The notes under the pieces are model-generated. The model worked only from the letters and a program-made list of their open reading frames with translations, was not told the DNA's origin and made no database searches. This document shows, piece after piece, positions 40,967 through 48,784 of a stretch of 54,131 bases of DNA. How positions within the stretch are numbered: position 1 is the first letter of the stretch; each line of letters opens with the position of its first letter. Position numbers and translations under genes: made by a program. Origin of the DNA: Sulfuricaulis sp. (GTDB lineage Bacteria; Pseudomonadota; Gammaproteobacteria; Acidiferrobacterales; Sulfurifustaceae); NCBI GenBank assembly GCA_024654125.1, contig JANLIC010000223.1, forward strand, positions 1 through 54,131, given 5' to 3'.

Positions 40967-41557
40967 ATGTGCGGCGTGATTGGATATCAGCCCTGTAATC
41001 CTGCTGTTGAAGCATTCGCAGCTTTCGCCCGGTTGTTCGATGAAAGCCGGGTGCGCGGGACTCATGCGTATGGGTTGGCCACCTCAGCGCGGGTGGTCAA
41101 GTCATTTGACTGGCGTGAAGTGACCGCGCAATTTGACCCAGCACAGCCTACTATCGCGCACACGCGCTATTGCCAAAGTGGTGACTGGCATGAGATGGCG
41201 AACAATCAGCCGCTCGTGGTCGGCCCCATGGCGCTAGCAATGAATGGCGTGATTCACATGGGCACCAAGAGCGAGTTCGAAGCCGCGTTCGGTATCACAT
41301 GCAAGGCTGACAACGACTCGGAGATCTTCCTACAGCGGTTGCTCGCTGGACAGGACGCGGCGGAGTTCATCGCATCGATCACGGGGTCATTTGCGGCGGT
41401 GTGGCTGCAAGACGGGAAATTGTACGCGGGGCGGAATGCGCGACGGCCGTTGTGGGAATGTAAGGTGTTTGGGGCACGGTGGTTTGCGTCCACGCGGGAT
41501 ATCTTCTTGCGGGCTGGGTTTCCAGAGCCAACAGAACTGGCGGTGGGCGTTGTCTAG
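40967..41557 (+). CDS. Class II glutamine amidotransferase (Ntn type)
   Basis: 196 aa starting MCGVIGY, with Cys2 becoming the N-terminal nucleophile after Met removal. It shows SRVRGTHAYGLAT, AHTRYCQSG and MNGVIHMG, the GATase II core that hydrolyses glutamine to ammonia. It lacks a synthetase domain, so the ammonia must go to a partner. Such free-standing GATase II proteins are found beside amidoligases (one is encoded at 42653). Here they probably act together on the hypermodified thymine or its side chain. Overlaps the next gene by eight bases. Confidence 0.85.
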   Translation: MCGVIGYQPCNPAVEAFAAFARLFDESRVRGTHAYGLATSARVVKSFDWREVTAQFDPAQPTIAHTRYCQSGDWHEMANNQPLVVGPMALAMNGVIHMGTKSEFEAAFGITCKADNDSEIFLQRLLAGQDAAEFIASITGSFAAVWLQDGKLYAGRNARRPLWECKVFGARWFASTRDIFLRAGFPEPTELAVGVV

Positions 41558-42488
41558 ACTCCCGCAATACTTAGCGTACCACCGCGAGAGCGCCCGCGTC
41601 GGCGACATTGACCCGAGCAGAGCGATGCTCCAATACCTCGCTGACCGCTACGAGATCAACGTTGAGCAGCGCTATTGGTTTGCATTTCTCTATAGCCTCA
41701 CCTACAACGGTGCCTCCGCTTTCTACCTCTACAACGAGTGGCCAGACTATGAGAACGTAGACATCGGCCGCATGAATCGTTGGTGGGAGGCCCGAGGACG
41801 CGAAGAAACAGCGTGCCAAACCGATCGCCGGTGGGTACGCTCCGCCAACATGTTTGTGCCAGCGGTGAAATCATACCGCGCGTGGCTACGAGGGAAGACG
41901 CAGGAAGAGCACTTCAATGCTTTGACAACGGCAGCAACGCCGGAAGCGCGCTATGACAAACTCTACGCTTCGGCGAAGTGCTTGCACTCCTATGGGCAGT
42001 TCGCCTTGTTCCTCTACCTGGAAGCGTTGGACACCGTGACGCCACTGGACCTGGTGCCCACGGATTTGGACTTGAGCAAGGCGTGGAGCTGCCGCAATGG
42101 ATTAGTGTATGCGTATGGCATGGACCAGCACCTAACCGTGCGGGAGACACCAACGCCCGTCAGCGCGCGAGAGGATATTGCCATAGCTTGGGCTGACTTG
42201 AGAAGTCATCTTCAGCCAGCTTCAAACGTCTGGAACATTGAGACCACGTTGTGCGCCTTCCGGAAGTGGAAGGATGGCAAGCGGTACATCGGGTCATACT
42301 TGGACCGGCAGGCTACGGAAATCCAGAAAATGGAAGAGCATGTGCGCGTCGGCGTGGATTGGCGCGTGCTCTGGCAGTACCGGGCGGAGACGTATGAGGC
42401 CGAACAGCTCATGGAGCACAGCAGCCTTGGGCTGCGCGACTGGAGGGACTGGCGGCTGGCGAAAACGCGGGTGATTGTCAACGGATAG
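41550..42488 (+). CDS. Alpha-glutamyl/putrescinyl-thymine pyrophosphorylase-like protein (clade 2)
   Basis: 312 aa from TTG 41550, overlapping the amidotransferase stop; an upstream continuation in this frame is not credible. RVGDIDPSRAMLQYL, EQRYWFAFLYSLTYNGASAF, QTDRRWVRSANMF and LHSYGQFALFLYLEAL match the AGPT-Pplase2 family, named in work on phages with hypermodified thymine. The family is helical and related to DNA glycosylase-like folds. It is thought to replace the pyrophosphate of 5-PPi-methyl-uracil in DNA with an amine or amino acid. Neighbours supply the preceding steps. Confidence 0.8.
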   Translation: MSRLPQYLAYHRESARVGDIDPSRAMLQYLADRYEINVEQRYWFAFLYSLTYNGASAFYLYNEWPDYENVDIGRMNRWWEARGREETACQTDRRWVRSANMFVPAVKSYRAWLRGKTQEEHFNALTTAATPEARYDKLYASAKCLHSYGQFALFLYLEALDTVTPLDLVPTDLDLSKAWSCRNGLVYAYGMDQHLTVRETPTPVSAREDIAIAWADLRSHLQPASNVWNIETTLCAFRKWKDGKRYIGSYLDRQATEIQKMEEHVRVGVDWRVLWQYRAETYEAEQLMEHSSLGLRDWRDWRLAKTRVIVNG

Positions 42489-42532
42489 CCGGGTTTCTGA
42501 AGTGCCACGCGAAATCCTTAGAAAACCCCCCA

Positions 42533-42619
42533 CCGACTTGCGGAGTCGGCCCAGGCGGGACGATCGGGGAGGGGCGCAGGGGTTTCTATGGGGGCGGGTT
42601 CAGAGGGCTCCTAGGGGCG
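42533..42619. repeat. Hairpin and GC-rich segment related to the 35902 repeat
   Basis: CCGACT/AGTCGG (42533-42549) is a six-base-pair hairpin without a T-run. CCAGGCGGGACG (42551-42562) repeats part of the 35902 unit. GGCTCCTAGGGGCG (42606-42619) is nearly the reverse complement of CGCCCTAGGAGCC at 36053-36065. The segment fills the 164-base gap before the amidoligase gene and may be an RNA-processing or attenuation site. Confidence 0.5.
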
Positions 42620-42652
42620 TCTCGTCGGTTTCGTAGTTTTTCGGAAGGATTT

Positions 42653-43483
42653 ATGGAAAAAGGCTGGTCTGTCGGCTGCGAGCTCGAACTCTCCGACGTG
42701 CGGCGCGACACTCCGCTGCCGGGCCGCTCCACGTGGGACCGGAAAGATTACACGATGGTGAACAGCAACGGAGTGGCCAACGACCCTCTTGGCAAGACGT
42801 GGCCCTTCGGTGGTGAGATCAACGTTGAGCCAACAGGCACTATCGACGATCAGATCAACGTCATCGATGCGGTGTTGCGAGCGTGCCGCCCGGCGCCAGC
42901 TGCCAACTACAGAAGCAACCTACATTTCCATGTCCACGTGCCCGGCTTAGCAGACAACGTCGAGCTCGTCAAGCGCGCCATGGCCTATACACCGCCCTTC
43001 GAGCTGATTGACCCGCTCCCGCCGAACACTGACAACACCCGATGGAAGCGCCGCCGGCAGAGTCACCACACCGTGTTGAATGAAAAGCAGTGGGCGCGTG
43101 TCAACGCAGCAACGACCCCAGAGGAACTCCGCCGCGCGCATGCGCCAACCGACCGCAAAGGGCGACCGCAATATCAACTAGTTCAACGCTGCGGGGTGAA
43201 CTTCCTCTCGCTCTGGGACCACCCACCGCAGACCGTTGAGTTTCGGCACTTCTGCCTCGAGTTAGATTTGGACAAGGTCCGGAATGCACTCATGTGGTGC
43301 GTGGAGTACCTGGAGACGGCATTGAATGGCGGAGAGATGCTGATACCACGCGGGCCGTTCCCTATGCAACCGCTCATTGACGTACAGCTTGAAGAGCGGT
43401 ATCGACTCACGTCGCCGAGGTATCATCCACGACCGCAGATTATTGCGTTACTCGAGCAATGGCAAAAGGACGGTGTGATTTGA
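42653..43483 (+). CDS. Amidoligase (ATP-dependent COOH-NH2 ligase family)
   Basis: 276 aa. VGCELELSD opens the domain. WPFGGEINVEPTGTIDDQ, NLHFHVHVPGL, VNFLSLWD and QTVEFRHFCLELD supply the acidic and basic residues of the glutamine-synthetase-like amidoligase family. These enzymes join a carboxylate to an amine, often together with a GATase II protein, as found at 40967. In a DNA-modification cluster the product could be a glutamyl-type side chain on thymine, or an amide on a small carrier (inference). Translation of the next gene is coupled by a TTGA junction. Confidence 0.75.
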   Translation: MEKGWSVGCELELSDVRRDTPLPGRSTWDRKDYTMVNSNGVANDPLGKTWPFGGEINVEPTGTIDDQINVIDAVLRACRPAPAANYRSNLHFHVHVPGLADNVELVKRAMAYTPPFELIDPLPPNTDNTRWKRRRQSHHTVLNEKQWARVNAATTPEELRRAHAPTDRKGRPQYQLVQRCGVNFLSLWDHPPQTVEFRHFCLELDLDKVRNALMWCVEYLETALNGGEMLIPRGPFPMQPLIDVQLEERYRLTSPRYHPRPQIIALLEQWQKDGVI

Positions 43484-43851
43484 AAGTGCTAGTGTTATGC
43501 ACCGGCAACCGTTACAGGAGCCCGCTTCTAGCCTTCTACTTGAAGCAACTTCGCCCCGAATGGCAGGTGCGTTCCGCCGGCACACGTTGTGGTTCGCCTG
43601 GTGCTGAAGTCCCCAAGACGTGGCGTCGTTGTGTGCCGGGGTGGACTGAGTCGCACAGTGCGACAAAGCTCACTGCTGAAGACCTTACATGGGCTGACGT
43701 GGTAATTGGTGTGCAGGAGTCGCATCGTCAGCAGCACCCTCAGATGATCGTGCACCGTTTAGTGGACCCAGCCTTTCGCCGCACGACGGAATGGCCGGCC
43801 CTCGCGCTGACTGTCAAAGCTGCCGCAAAAGCTCTTGTTGAGGTTCTATGA
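43480..43851 (+). CDS. Low-molecular-weight tyrosine phosphatase-like protein
   Basis: 123 aa from TTG 43480, in a TTGA overlap and with AAGGACGG upstream. VLCTGNRYRSPLLAFYL holds the C-x5-R-S phosphate loop of LMW phosphatases/arsenate reductases (CTGNRYRS). WADVVIGVQESH and a later DPAF correspond to the later active-site Asp region. It would remove phosphate from a small molecule or protein. In this operon a role in the modification pathway is possible. Confidence 0.7.
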   Translation: MKVLVLCTGNRYRSPLLAFYLKQLRPEWQVRSAGTRCGSPGAEVPKTWRRCVPGWTESHSATKLTAEDLTWADVVIGVQESHRQQHPQMIVHRLVDPAFRRTTEWPALALTVKAAAKALVEVL

Positions 43852-44396
43852 AAAAGCCTGTTATGAAGCTCTTCTCCGGTCGAGAGGTTGATCCGCTCGT
43901 CCTACGTCCAAAGGACATCTGCATTGAGGACCTTGCGCATGCATTGTCCTTATGCAATCGTTTCGCTGGACATACAAGTCGGCCCATTAGCGTGGCCCAG
44001 CATTCCGTGTTCGTCAGCCGTCTTTGTGACGGCACCGGCCACGAGCTGCAAGGGTTGCTTCATGATGGGAGCGAAGCCTACCTGTCTGACATTATCAAAT
44101 GGGTCAAGGCGACGCCACCGTTCGCGCCGTACCGGGAGTTAGAAGATCGAGTCCAGCAAGTTATCTACGAAAAGTTCAGCTGCTCTACAGTACTCGCTGA
44201 AGACGTAGAGATGGCGGATCGTATTATGGTGCGCTTTGAGGGGCAGAAAGGATACAAGACGTTTGTCATTGACCATCCTAACTATCCACCATTGACGCCT
44301 GAAGAAATCGCCCGTGTGGGAGCATGGGGGTTTTGGTCTTGGCGCCAATCAGAGGAGGCGTTCCTCACGCGGTTTCGACTGCTAACAGCAAGATAG
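43848..44396 (+). CDS. HD-domain phosphohydrolase (YfbR/5'-nucleotidase-like)
   Basis: 182 aa. AHALSLCNRFAGHTSRPISVAQHSVFVSRL followed by LLHDGSEAYLSDI gives the His, His-Asp and Asp ligands of the HD fold, the pattern found in phage HD hydrolases of about 180 aa. ADRIMVRFE is the late Asp site. It probably hydrolyses a deoxynucleotide to steer pools towards the modified base, for example by removing dTMP or dTTP. DatZ of 2-aminoadenine phages is related, but no purZ is present. Overlaps the previous gene (ATGA). Confidence 0.75.
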   Translation: MKKPVMKLFSGREVDPLVLRPKDICIEDLAHALSLCNRFAGHTSRPISVAQHSVFVSRLCDGTGHELQGLLHDGSEAYLSDIIKWVKATPPFAPYRELEDRVQQVIYEKFSCSTVLAEDVEMADRIMVRFEGQKGYKTFVIDHPNYPPLTPEEIARVGAWGFWSWRQSEEAFLTRFRLLTAR

Positions 44397-44399
44397 ATG

Positions 44400-44429
44400 T
44401 TGACTTTCCTTTTTGTAATTCTCTATAGT
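44400..44429 (+). promoter_or_regulatory. Sigma-70 promoter for the hydroxymethyluracil-kinase operon
   Basis: TTGACT (44400-44405), 18 bases, TATAGT (44424-44429). The predicted start (about 44436) is within the Shine-Dalgarno GAGG before ATG 44444, so the leader would be very short. It begins with GTTGACTTTC, like the 33452 promoter, so the same regulator may see both. Confidence 0.6.
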
Positions 44430-44443
44430 AATGAGGACATCCT

Positions 44444-45076
44444 ATGGTCATCAACATTAGAGGCACTTCCGGCTCTGGTAAGTCTACCGTCGTCTACGAG
44501 ATCATGAAGAAGGGTGTCGTCACGCCCCTCGACGCTAACCGCAAGCCAGAAGGCTATCGGGTAGACATCCCTGGTCTCCAGAAGCCGGTTTACGTAGTCG
44601 GCCCCTACGTGACCGTGTGCGGCGGGTGTGACGCCATCTCTACACAGGACGAAATCTGCCGGCGCATCCGGGAGTATTCAAGGCTCGGGCATGTGTTGGT
44701 CGAAGGGTTGCTCATGTCCCACTCCTTCGCCCGTTACGTGGCGCTGGACCGTGAGCTCTTCGCGTGGGACGAGACCCATTGTATCTGGGGGTTCCTGGAT
44801 ACGCCCTTGGAAATCTGCCTCGACCGTGTGCGAGCGCGGCGTGAGGAGCGGCGCCTGGCGAAATCCGATCCCCCGCCGTTCAAAGAACTGAACGTCAAGA
44901 ACACGACCGACAAGTGGAAAGACAACCGGGAGGTCTACCAGAAATTCTTGAAGGCACGCTACAGCGACTGGAAGCTGGTGCCGAAGTTCGGCTGGCGTGG
45001 GTCACCTGTGGCGCTTGACGCTCGGTGGGTGCCTTACTTGACGGCGACAGAGACGGTGTTCTCGTGGCTGGATTAG
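44444..45076 (+). CDS. P-loop kinase resembling 5-hydroxymethyl-dU DNA kinase
   Basis: 210 aa. RGTSGSGKST (residues 6-15) is Walker A. VLVEGLLMSHSFARY is the Walker B/substrate region, and WGFLDTPLEICLDRVRARRE is the typical lid segment. Length and sequence agree with the P-loop half of phage 5-hmdU DNA kinases, which phosphorylate hydroxymethyluracil in DNA before a nucleophile is added. The helical part, usually fused, is encoded by the next gene. It is the first gene after its own promoter. Confidence 0.8.
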   Translation: MVINIRGTSGSGKSTVVYEIMKKGVVTPLDANRKPEGYRVDIPGLQKPVYVVGPYVTVCGGCDAISTQDEICRRIREYSRLGHVLVEGLLMSHSFARYVALDRELFAWDETHCIWGFLDTPLEICLDRVRARREERRLAKSDPPPFKELNVKNTTDKWKDNREVYQKFLKARYSDWKLVPKFGWRGSPVALDARWVPYLTATETVFSWLD

Positions 45077-45903
45077 CTACCGCGCCGGAGTCGCTCTTCT
45101 GGTATTGGATAGCCGAGAGGCACGCCATCTACCTAAAGAAACAGCGCGGAGAGCCGAAGCCATGGACTACTGACCCCATTTTGCGTGACTACAAGTTCAC
45201 AAACGTGTTCCGAGAGCTGGATACTGGCACCGTATGGCTACGAAAACACTTCCTGGAGCCTCACCGCGACGACGATCTAGGGCTCGTGGCCTTCAACATC
45301 TGCTGGTACCGCGCGTTCAACTGGAGAGGGACTGGCGCGCTACTTGGGTGGCAAACTGACTGGAATGCCCCCATGGTACAAGCAAAGCTCACAGCCGTCC
45401 TCGACCGTGGGGAGCAAGTATTCACCGGGGCGCATATCATTCGTGGGGAGTTCAACCGTCCGAAGATTGACAGCATCGTAGGCGTTTGTTCAGACCTTTA
45501 CCATAGGTGTGTTGCGGCTGGTGCTCTTGTAACATGCTGTCGAAAAGAACGAAGTCTCCAATTGGTCTTTGAGATGCTCTTGCAAGTACCCTACATTGGT
45601 CCATTTCAAGCATATGAAATGGTGACTGACATGCGGCACACGCGGCTCCTCGAAGATGCTACAGATATCATGACGTGGGCTAACGTGGGGCCAGGGGCTA
45701 AGCGTGGCCTTGAACGATTGTCATTGCCGTCATTGGTTGAGTCAATGCAAGGGTTACTCTCGCGGAGCCACGTAAATCTTCCCACGTGGGTACCCGAACT
45801 TGAGATGCGTGACATTGAACATAGCTTATGTGAGTTTGACAAGTATTGTCGCGCGAAGTTTGGCGAGGGCCGGCCGCGTGCACGGTATCCGGGGGCAGCA
45901 TGA
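45064..45903 (+). CDS. Helical domain of 5-hmdU DNA kinase (separate protein)
   Basis: 279 aa from GTG 45064, 13 bases inside the kinase gene; an earlier GTG (45025) is possible. FWYWIAERHAIYLKKQRGEPKPW and DYKFTNVFRELDTGTVWLR are a near-perfect match to the HMUDK_hel domain. VPYIGPFQAYEMVTD resembles a helix-hairpin-helix and suggests DNA contact. In relatives this domain is fused to the kinase; here it is split. It probably presents DNA to the kinase and hands over the pyrophosphorylated base. ATGA overlap with the next gene. Confidence 0.8.
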   Translation: MAGLATAPESLFWYWIAERHAIYLKKQRGEPKPWTTDPILRDYKFTNVFRELDTGTVWLRKHFLEPHRDDDLGLVAFNICWYRAFNWRGTGALLGWQTDWNAPMVQAKLTAVLDRGEQVFTGAHIIRGEFNRPKIDSIVGVCSDLYHRCVAAGALVTCCRKERSLQLVFEMLLQVPYIGPFQAYEMVTDMRHTRLLEDATDIMTWANVGPGAKRGLERLSLPSLVESMQGLLSRSHVNLPTWVPELEMRDIEHSLCEFDKYCRAKFGEGRPRARYPGAA

Positions 45904-46943
45904 GAATCCTACGAGTCCGCAACGTCCACGAGGCTTTGCCACACGCACTCCAACTTCTCGACCAGGAGGGTGTTGAGCGCCCCTCGCGCAATGGCCCCGT
46001 GCTTCTGGGCCCAAGCGTCACCACCATCTATGAGCGCCCCTGTGAGCGGGTGCTGTTCTGGCCGGAGCGCGATGCCAACCCATTTTTCCACTTGTACGAG
46101 AGCTTGTGGATGTTGGCGGGCCGAAATGACGTGGCCGGCCCGGCGCGCTACACCAAGAACATCGCGAACTATAGCGATGACGGGACAACGTTTCACGGCG
46201 CATACGGTGAGCGATGGCGCCGCGCCTTTCTTGTCCCAAACATTGGGAGTCGCGACCAACTTATTGCGATTGTTCGTCGGCTCAAAGCTAACCCAGATGA
46301 CCGTCGGTGTGCACTTCAAATATGGAGTACAACGCTGGATTTAGACAACTCATCCAAGGATGTCTGCTGTAATCTCACGGCCACCTTCCAGCGCGGCTTC
46401 AAAGGTGAATTGAATCTAGTAGTCTTTTGTCGCTCCAACGACATCGTCTGGGGCGCTTACGGCGCTAACGCGGTTCACTTCAGTTTCCTCCTCGAATACA
46501 TGGCGCTATGGATTGACTGCCCGGTGGGCACTTACACACAAGTGTCTGTTAATTGGCATGGCTACCTCAGTACTTTGGAAAAGGTTAAGAACATCCGCCC
46601 TGACCACGTGAATTTCGTTGAGAACCCATACAGGAGCGGTCTCGTTCACTCTAACCAGATGTTTCACTGCCCCATTGAAGAGGCTAACAAGCGTATCGGG
46701 CAGCTCCTCTTCAGCGCCGACCATGGCTTCCAGATCGAAGACAAGTTCAACGATGATAAGCCATTTTTCAACAACGCATACTTACTGCTTCGAGCACATG
46801 AAGTGTGGCGCACCTATGAAGGAGAGAAGCGCTATACGGAAGCGCTACGAATTCTCGCGCTAGGTGACCAGAGGTCAGATTGGATTGTTGCTGGTGAACA
46901 ATGGCTTCAGCGGCGTTACGATAAGTGGCAATTGAGGCCATGA
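45900..46943 (+). CDS. Thymidylate-synthase-like dUMP hydroxymethylase
   Basis: 347 aa from ATG 45900. DVCCNLTATFQRG (Cys 156-157) holds the nucleophile. FCRSNDIVWGAYGANAVHFSFLLEYM is the dUMP-binding part, with Asn 190 in the place of the TS Asn. QVSVNWHGYL ends the core. The Asn rather than Asp suggests dUMP, not dCMP, as substrate. With methylene-folate and water it would give hydroxymethyl-dUMP, the precursor of hypermodified thymine. The long N-terminal extension and CC-N context resemble phage homologues of this class. It is followed by an unassigned gene in ATGA overlap. Confidence 0.8.
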   Translation: MRILRVRNVHEALPHALQLLDQEGVERPSRNGPVLLGPSVTTIYERPCERVLFWPERDANPFFHLYESLWMLAGRNDVAGPARYTKNIANYSDDGTTFHGAYGERWRRAFLVPNIGSRDQLIAIVRRLKANPDDRRCALQIWSTTLDLDNSSKDVCCNLTATFQRGFKGELNLVVFCRSNDIVWGAYGANAVHFSFLLEYMALWIDCPVGTYTQVSVNWHGYLSTLEKVKNIRPDHVNFVENPYRSGLVHSNQMFHCPIEEANKRIGQLLFSADHGFQIEDKFNDDKPFFNNAYLLLRAHEVWRTYEGEKRYTEALRILALGDQRSDWIVAGEQWLQRRYDKWQLRP

Positions 46944-47488
46944 AGATTAGCAGTAAGGCTGAGTTCTTTCGACTCTGGGAAGCTGGGGTCCTTGGAAATC
47001 GCACGGAATTGTGGCGTGACCCGCACGCTGCGTTTGACTCAGGTACACTTGAAATTGGGTTCCGAGAAATTAGAACAGGGGCAGGAGCAGGCAAGTGGCA
47101 GAAAGTGCCACGGGCCCAGTTCTGGGCTACTGTCGTTGAATGGCAAAAAGAAGGCCGTCAGTTCATCATGGACAACGGTGTACCTAGCGAGCATTCAACC
47201 ATGCAAGGAGAAATCTGTAGGACCCACCGTGGACTAGAATCATTTCTCGCGGTAGGGTATGGATTAGCCCCTATGCGGCTCACGATGCAAGCGGGACTTC
47301 ACAGGCACTACGGCTACGTGGAGACTCTGGTGCTCCTCGATCATTACATGGACCCGCCTTCGAGGGATGACCTGGACGACCTTCTTGAGCTTTACCCTGA
47401 TGCTACAGTAGAGGTTACGTGCTTTGACATTGGGGTTGGTAACATCCCCGGCAGATGTACTATGTTTTGGGAAGTGAGGAACTATTGA
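46940..47488 (+). CDS. Hypothetical protein of the modification operon
   Basis: 182 aa, beginning MKISSKAEFFRLWEAGVLGN. FIMDNGVPSEHSTMQGEICR and LTMQAGLHRHYGYVETLVLLD look like an alpha/beta fold. The Glu/His-rich part could bind a metal. Tightly coupled on both sides (ATGA, TTGA), so it probably belongs to the pathway. I do not recognise the family; a further transferase or a maturation factor are possible. Confidence 0.6.
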   Translation: MKISSKAEFFRLWEAGVLGNRTELWRDPHAAFDSGTLEIGFREIRTGAGAGKWQKVPRAQFWATVVEWQKEGRQFIMDNGVPSEHSTMQGEICRTHRGLESFLAVGYGLAPMRLTMQAGLHRHYGYVETLVLLDHYMDPPSRDDLDDLLELYPDATVEVTCFDIGVGNIPGRCTMFWEVRNY

Positions 47489-47718
47489 CCAAACAAGAAG
47501 CGCTCGCGCTCCTGCTCGCGCTACCGGATCCGCCGGACCTCCCGCGCCGGGGCTACCGCTACACGCAGACGCGCGACCCGCGGCGCGACCCGAACGTCAT
47601 CAAGCGCGACCTCGGCACGGCGTACGTCGAGCGGCGACGGCAGGAACGCGGGAACGGCGGCGACATCTCGTGTGTCGTGTCCGTGAGAAGACAAGTCAAG
47701 CTCAGGAGGGTAGGATGA
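47485..47718 (+). CDS. Small basic hypothetical protein
   Basis: 77 aa from TTG 47485, in a TTGA overlap and preceded by GAGGA. Rich in Arg and Pro (LPDPPDLPRRGYRYTQTRDP), probably disordered with a basic patch. GC content is higher than in the gene before. No family is recognised. Confidence 0.5.
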   Translation: MTKQEALALLLALPDPPDLPRRGYRYTQTRDPRRDPNVIKRDLGTAYVERRRQERGNGGDISCVVSVRRQVKLRRVG

Positions 47719-47954
47719 CGAAAATCGGAGCGTTCGGGTCGAAGAACCAGTGTCCGTTTTGCAGAGACGAATTGGGTCTCAAGCCGAAAGTGCGCGCGTG
47801 TCTGAGGGAGTGTCAACGAACTGATGCCCATTCGTTCTTCGATGCCACCACTTACAGCACGCATAATCCGCACTTGCACGTAACGTGCCGGAACTGCGGG
47901 TTCGAGTGGTTCGAGGCGCCGGCCGAGCCCGCGTCCTTGGAGGAGAGCCTGTGA
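47715..47954 (+). CDS. Zinc-ribbon protein
   Basis: 79 aa, beginning MTKIGAFGSKNQCPFCRDEL. CPFC near the N-terminus and CRNC (HVTCRNCGFEWFE) near the C-terminus form a zinc ribbon of the kind often found beside DNA-repair enzymes. ATGA and GTGA overlaps with neighbours. It may be an accessory to the next exonuclease. Confidence 0.65.
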   Translation: MTKIGAFGSKNQCPFCRDELGLKPKVRACLRECQRTDAHSFFDATTYSTHNPHLHVTCRNCGFEWFEAPAEPASLEESL

Positions 47955-48784
47955 CCGACCTCCACGAACTCCTGACGCTTGAGCGCCCGCTCTTCGTCTT
48001 CGACACCGAGACGACCGGCGTCGACACGAAGACCGACCGCATCGTCGAACTGGGCTTTCAGCAGTGGACCGCCGACGGAATGGTAAAGGAGTACCGTACG
48101 CTCGTGAACCCCGGCGTGCCGATCCCGACTGGCGCAACGGCCATCCACCACATCACGGACGAGATGGTGAGGCAATGCACGATCTGTAAGCAGACCCATA
48201 CGATGGCCGATACTATCGAGACGTGTAACGAACCAAAGTTTCCACCGACCTTCAAGCAGCTCGCCGCGAACCTTGCCAAGGGCTTCAGCAACTGCGACTT
48301 CGCCGGGGCTAACGTCAGGTTCGATCTGCGCATCTTGACCGCCGAGATGAAGCGCGCGGGCGTTGAGTGGAACTACGCAGGCGCTCGGATCGTGGACTGC
48401 GGACGGCTGGAGCAGCTCGCCGTGCCGCGAAACCTCGGGAGCCTGCACGAGAAGTACACCGGCGCGAAGCACGACGGCGCCCACGGCGCGCTCTCTGATG
48501 TCAGGGCAAGCACGACGGTCATCGTCAAGCAGCTCGAGGCGCATGGGAAGCTTCCCCGCGACCTCGATCAGCTCCACGAGGTGCAGTGGCCGGGAATGCT
48601 TTGCGACGGTGGGCAGTTCCGAATGGTGAACGGCATCGCGACGTGCCAGTTCGGCAAGTGGCGCGGGCGCGCGATGCGGGATATCCCAATCGATTATTTT
48701 GATTGGCTTATGCGTAGCGATTTTCCCGCGGATGTGAAGGCGTTAGCAACTGACGCTAAACTCGGAAAGTTTCCCGATGCCTAA
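47951..48784 (+). CDS. DnaQ-type 3'-5' exonuclease
   Basis: 277 aa from GTG 47951 (GTGA junction). FVFDTETTGVDTKTDRIVELG is Exo I, FAGANVRFDLRILTAEM is Exo II, and HGALSDVRAS is Exo III (DEDDh). A small CTICKQTHTMADTIETC segment is inserted around residues 77-94 and probably binds zinc. A C-terminal part (CQFGKWRGRAMRDIPIDYFDWLM) matches the putative quorum-sensing-regulated/exonuclease-associated domain. It probably proofreads or trims DNA. Its stop overlaps the start of the first NUMOD3 endonuclease. Confidence 0.8.
   Translation: MTDLHELLTLERPLFVFDTETTGVDTKTDRIVELGFQQWTADGMVKEYRTLVNPGVPIPTGATAIHHITDEMVRQCTICKQTHTMADTIETCNEPKFPPTFKQLAANLAKGFSNCDFAGANVRFDLRILTAEMKRAGVEWNYAGARIVDCGRLEQLAVPRNLGSLHEKYTGAKHDGAHGALSDVRASTTVIVKQLEAHGKLPRDLDQLHEVQWPGMLCDGGQFRMVNGIATCQFGKWRGRAMRDIPIDYFDWLMRSDFPADVKALATDAKLGKFPDA

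Noticed and set aside
43848-44396. 2-aminoadenine (Z) genome system with a DatZ-like HD protein
   Set aside because: No PurZ-like or MazZ-like gene is visible, and the neighbouring genes point to thymine modification.
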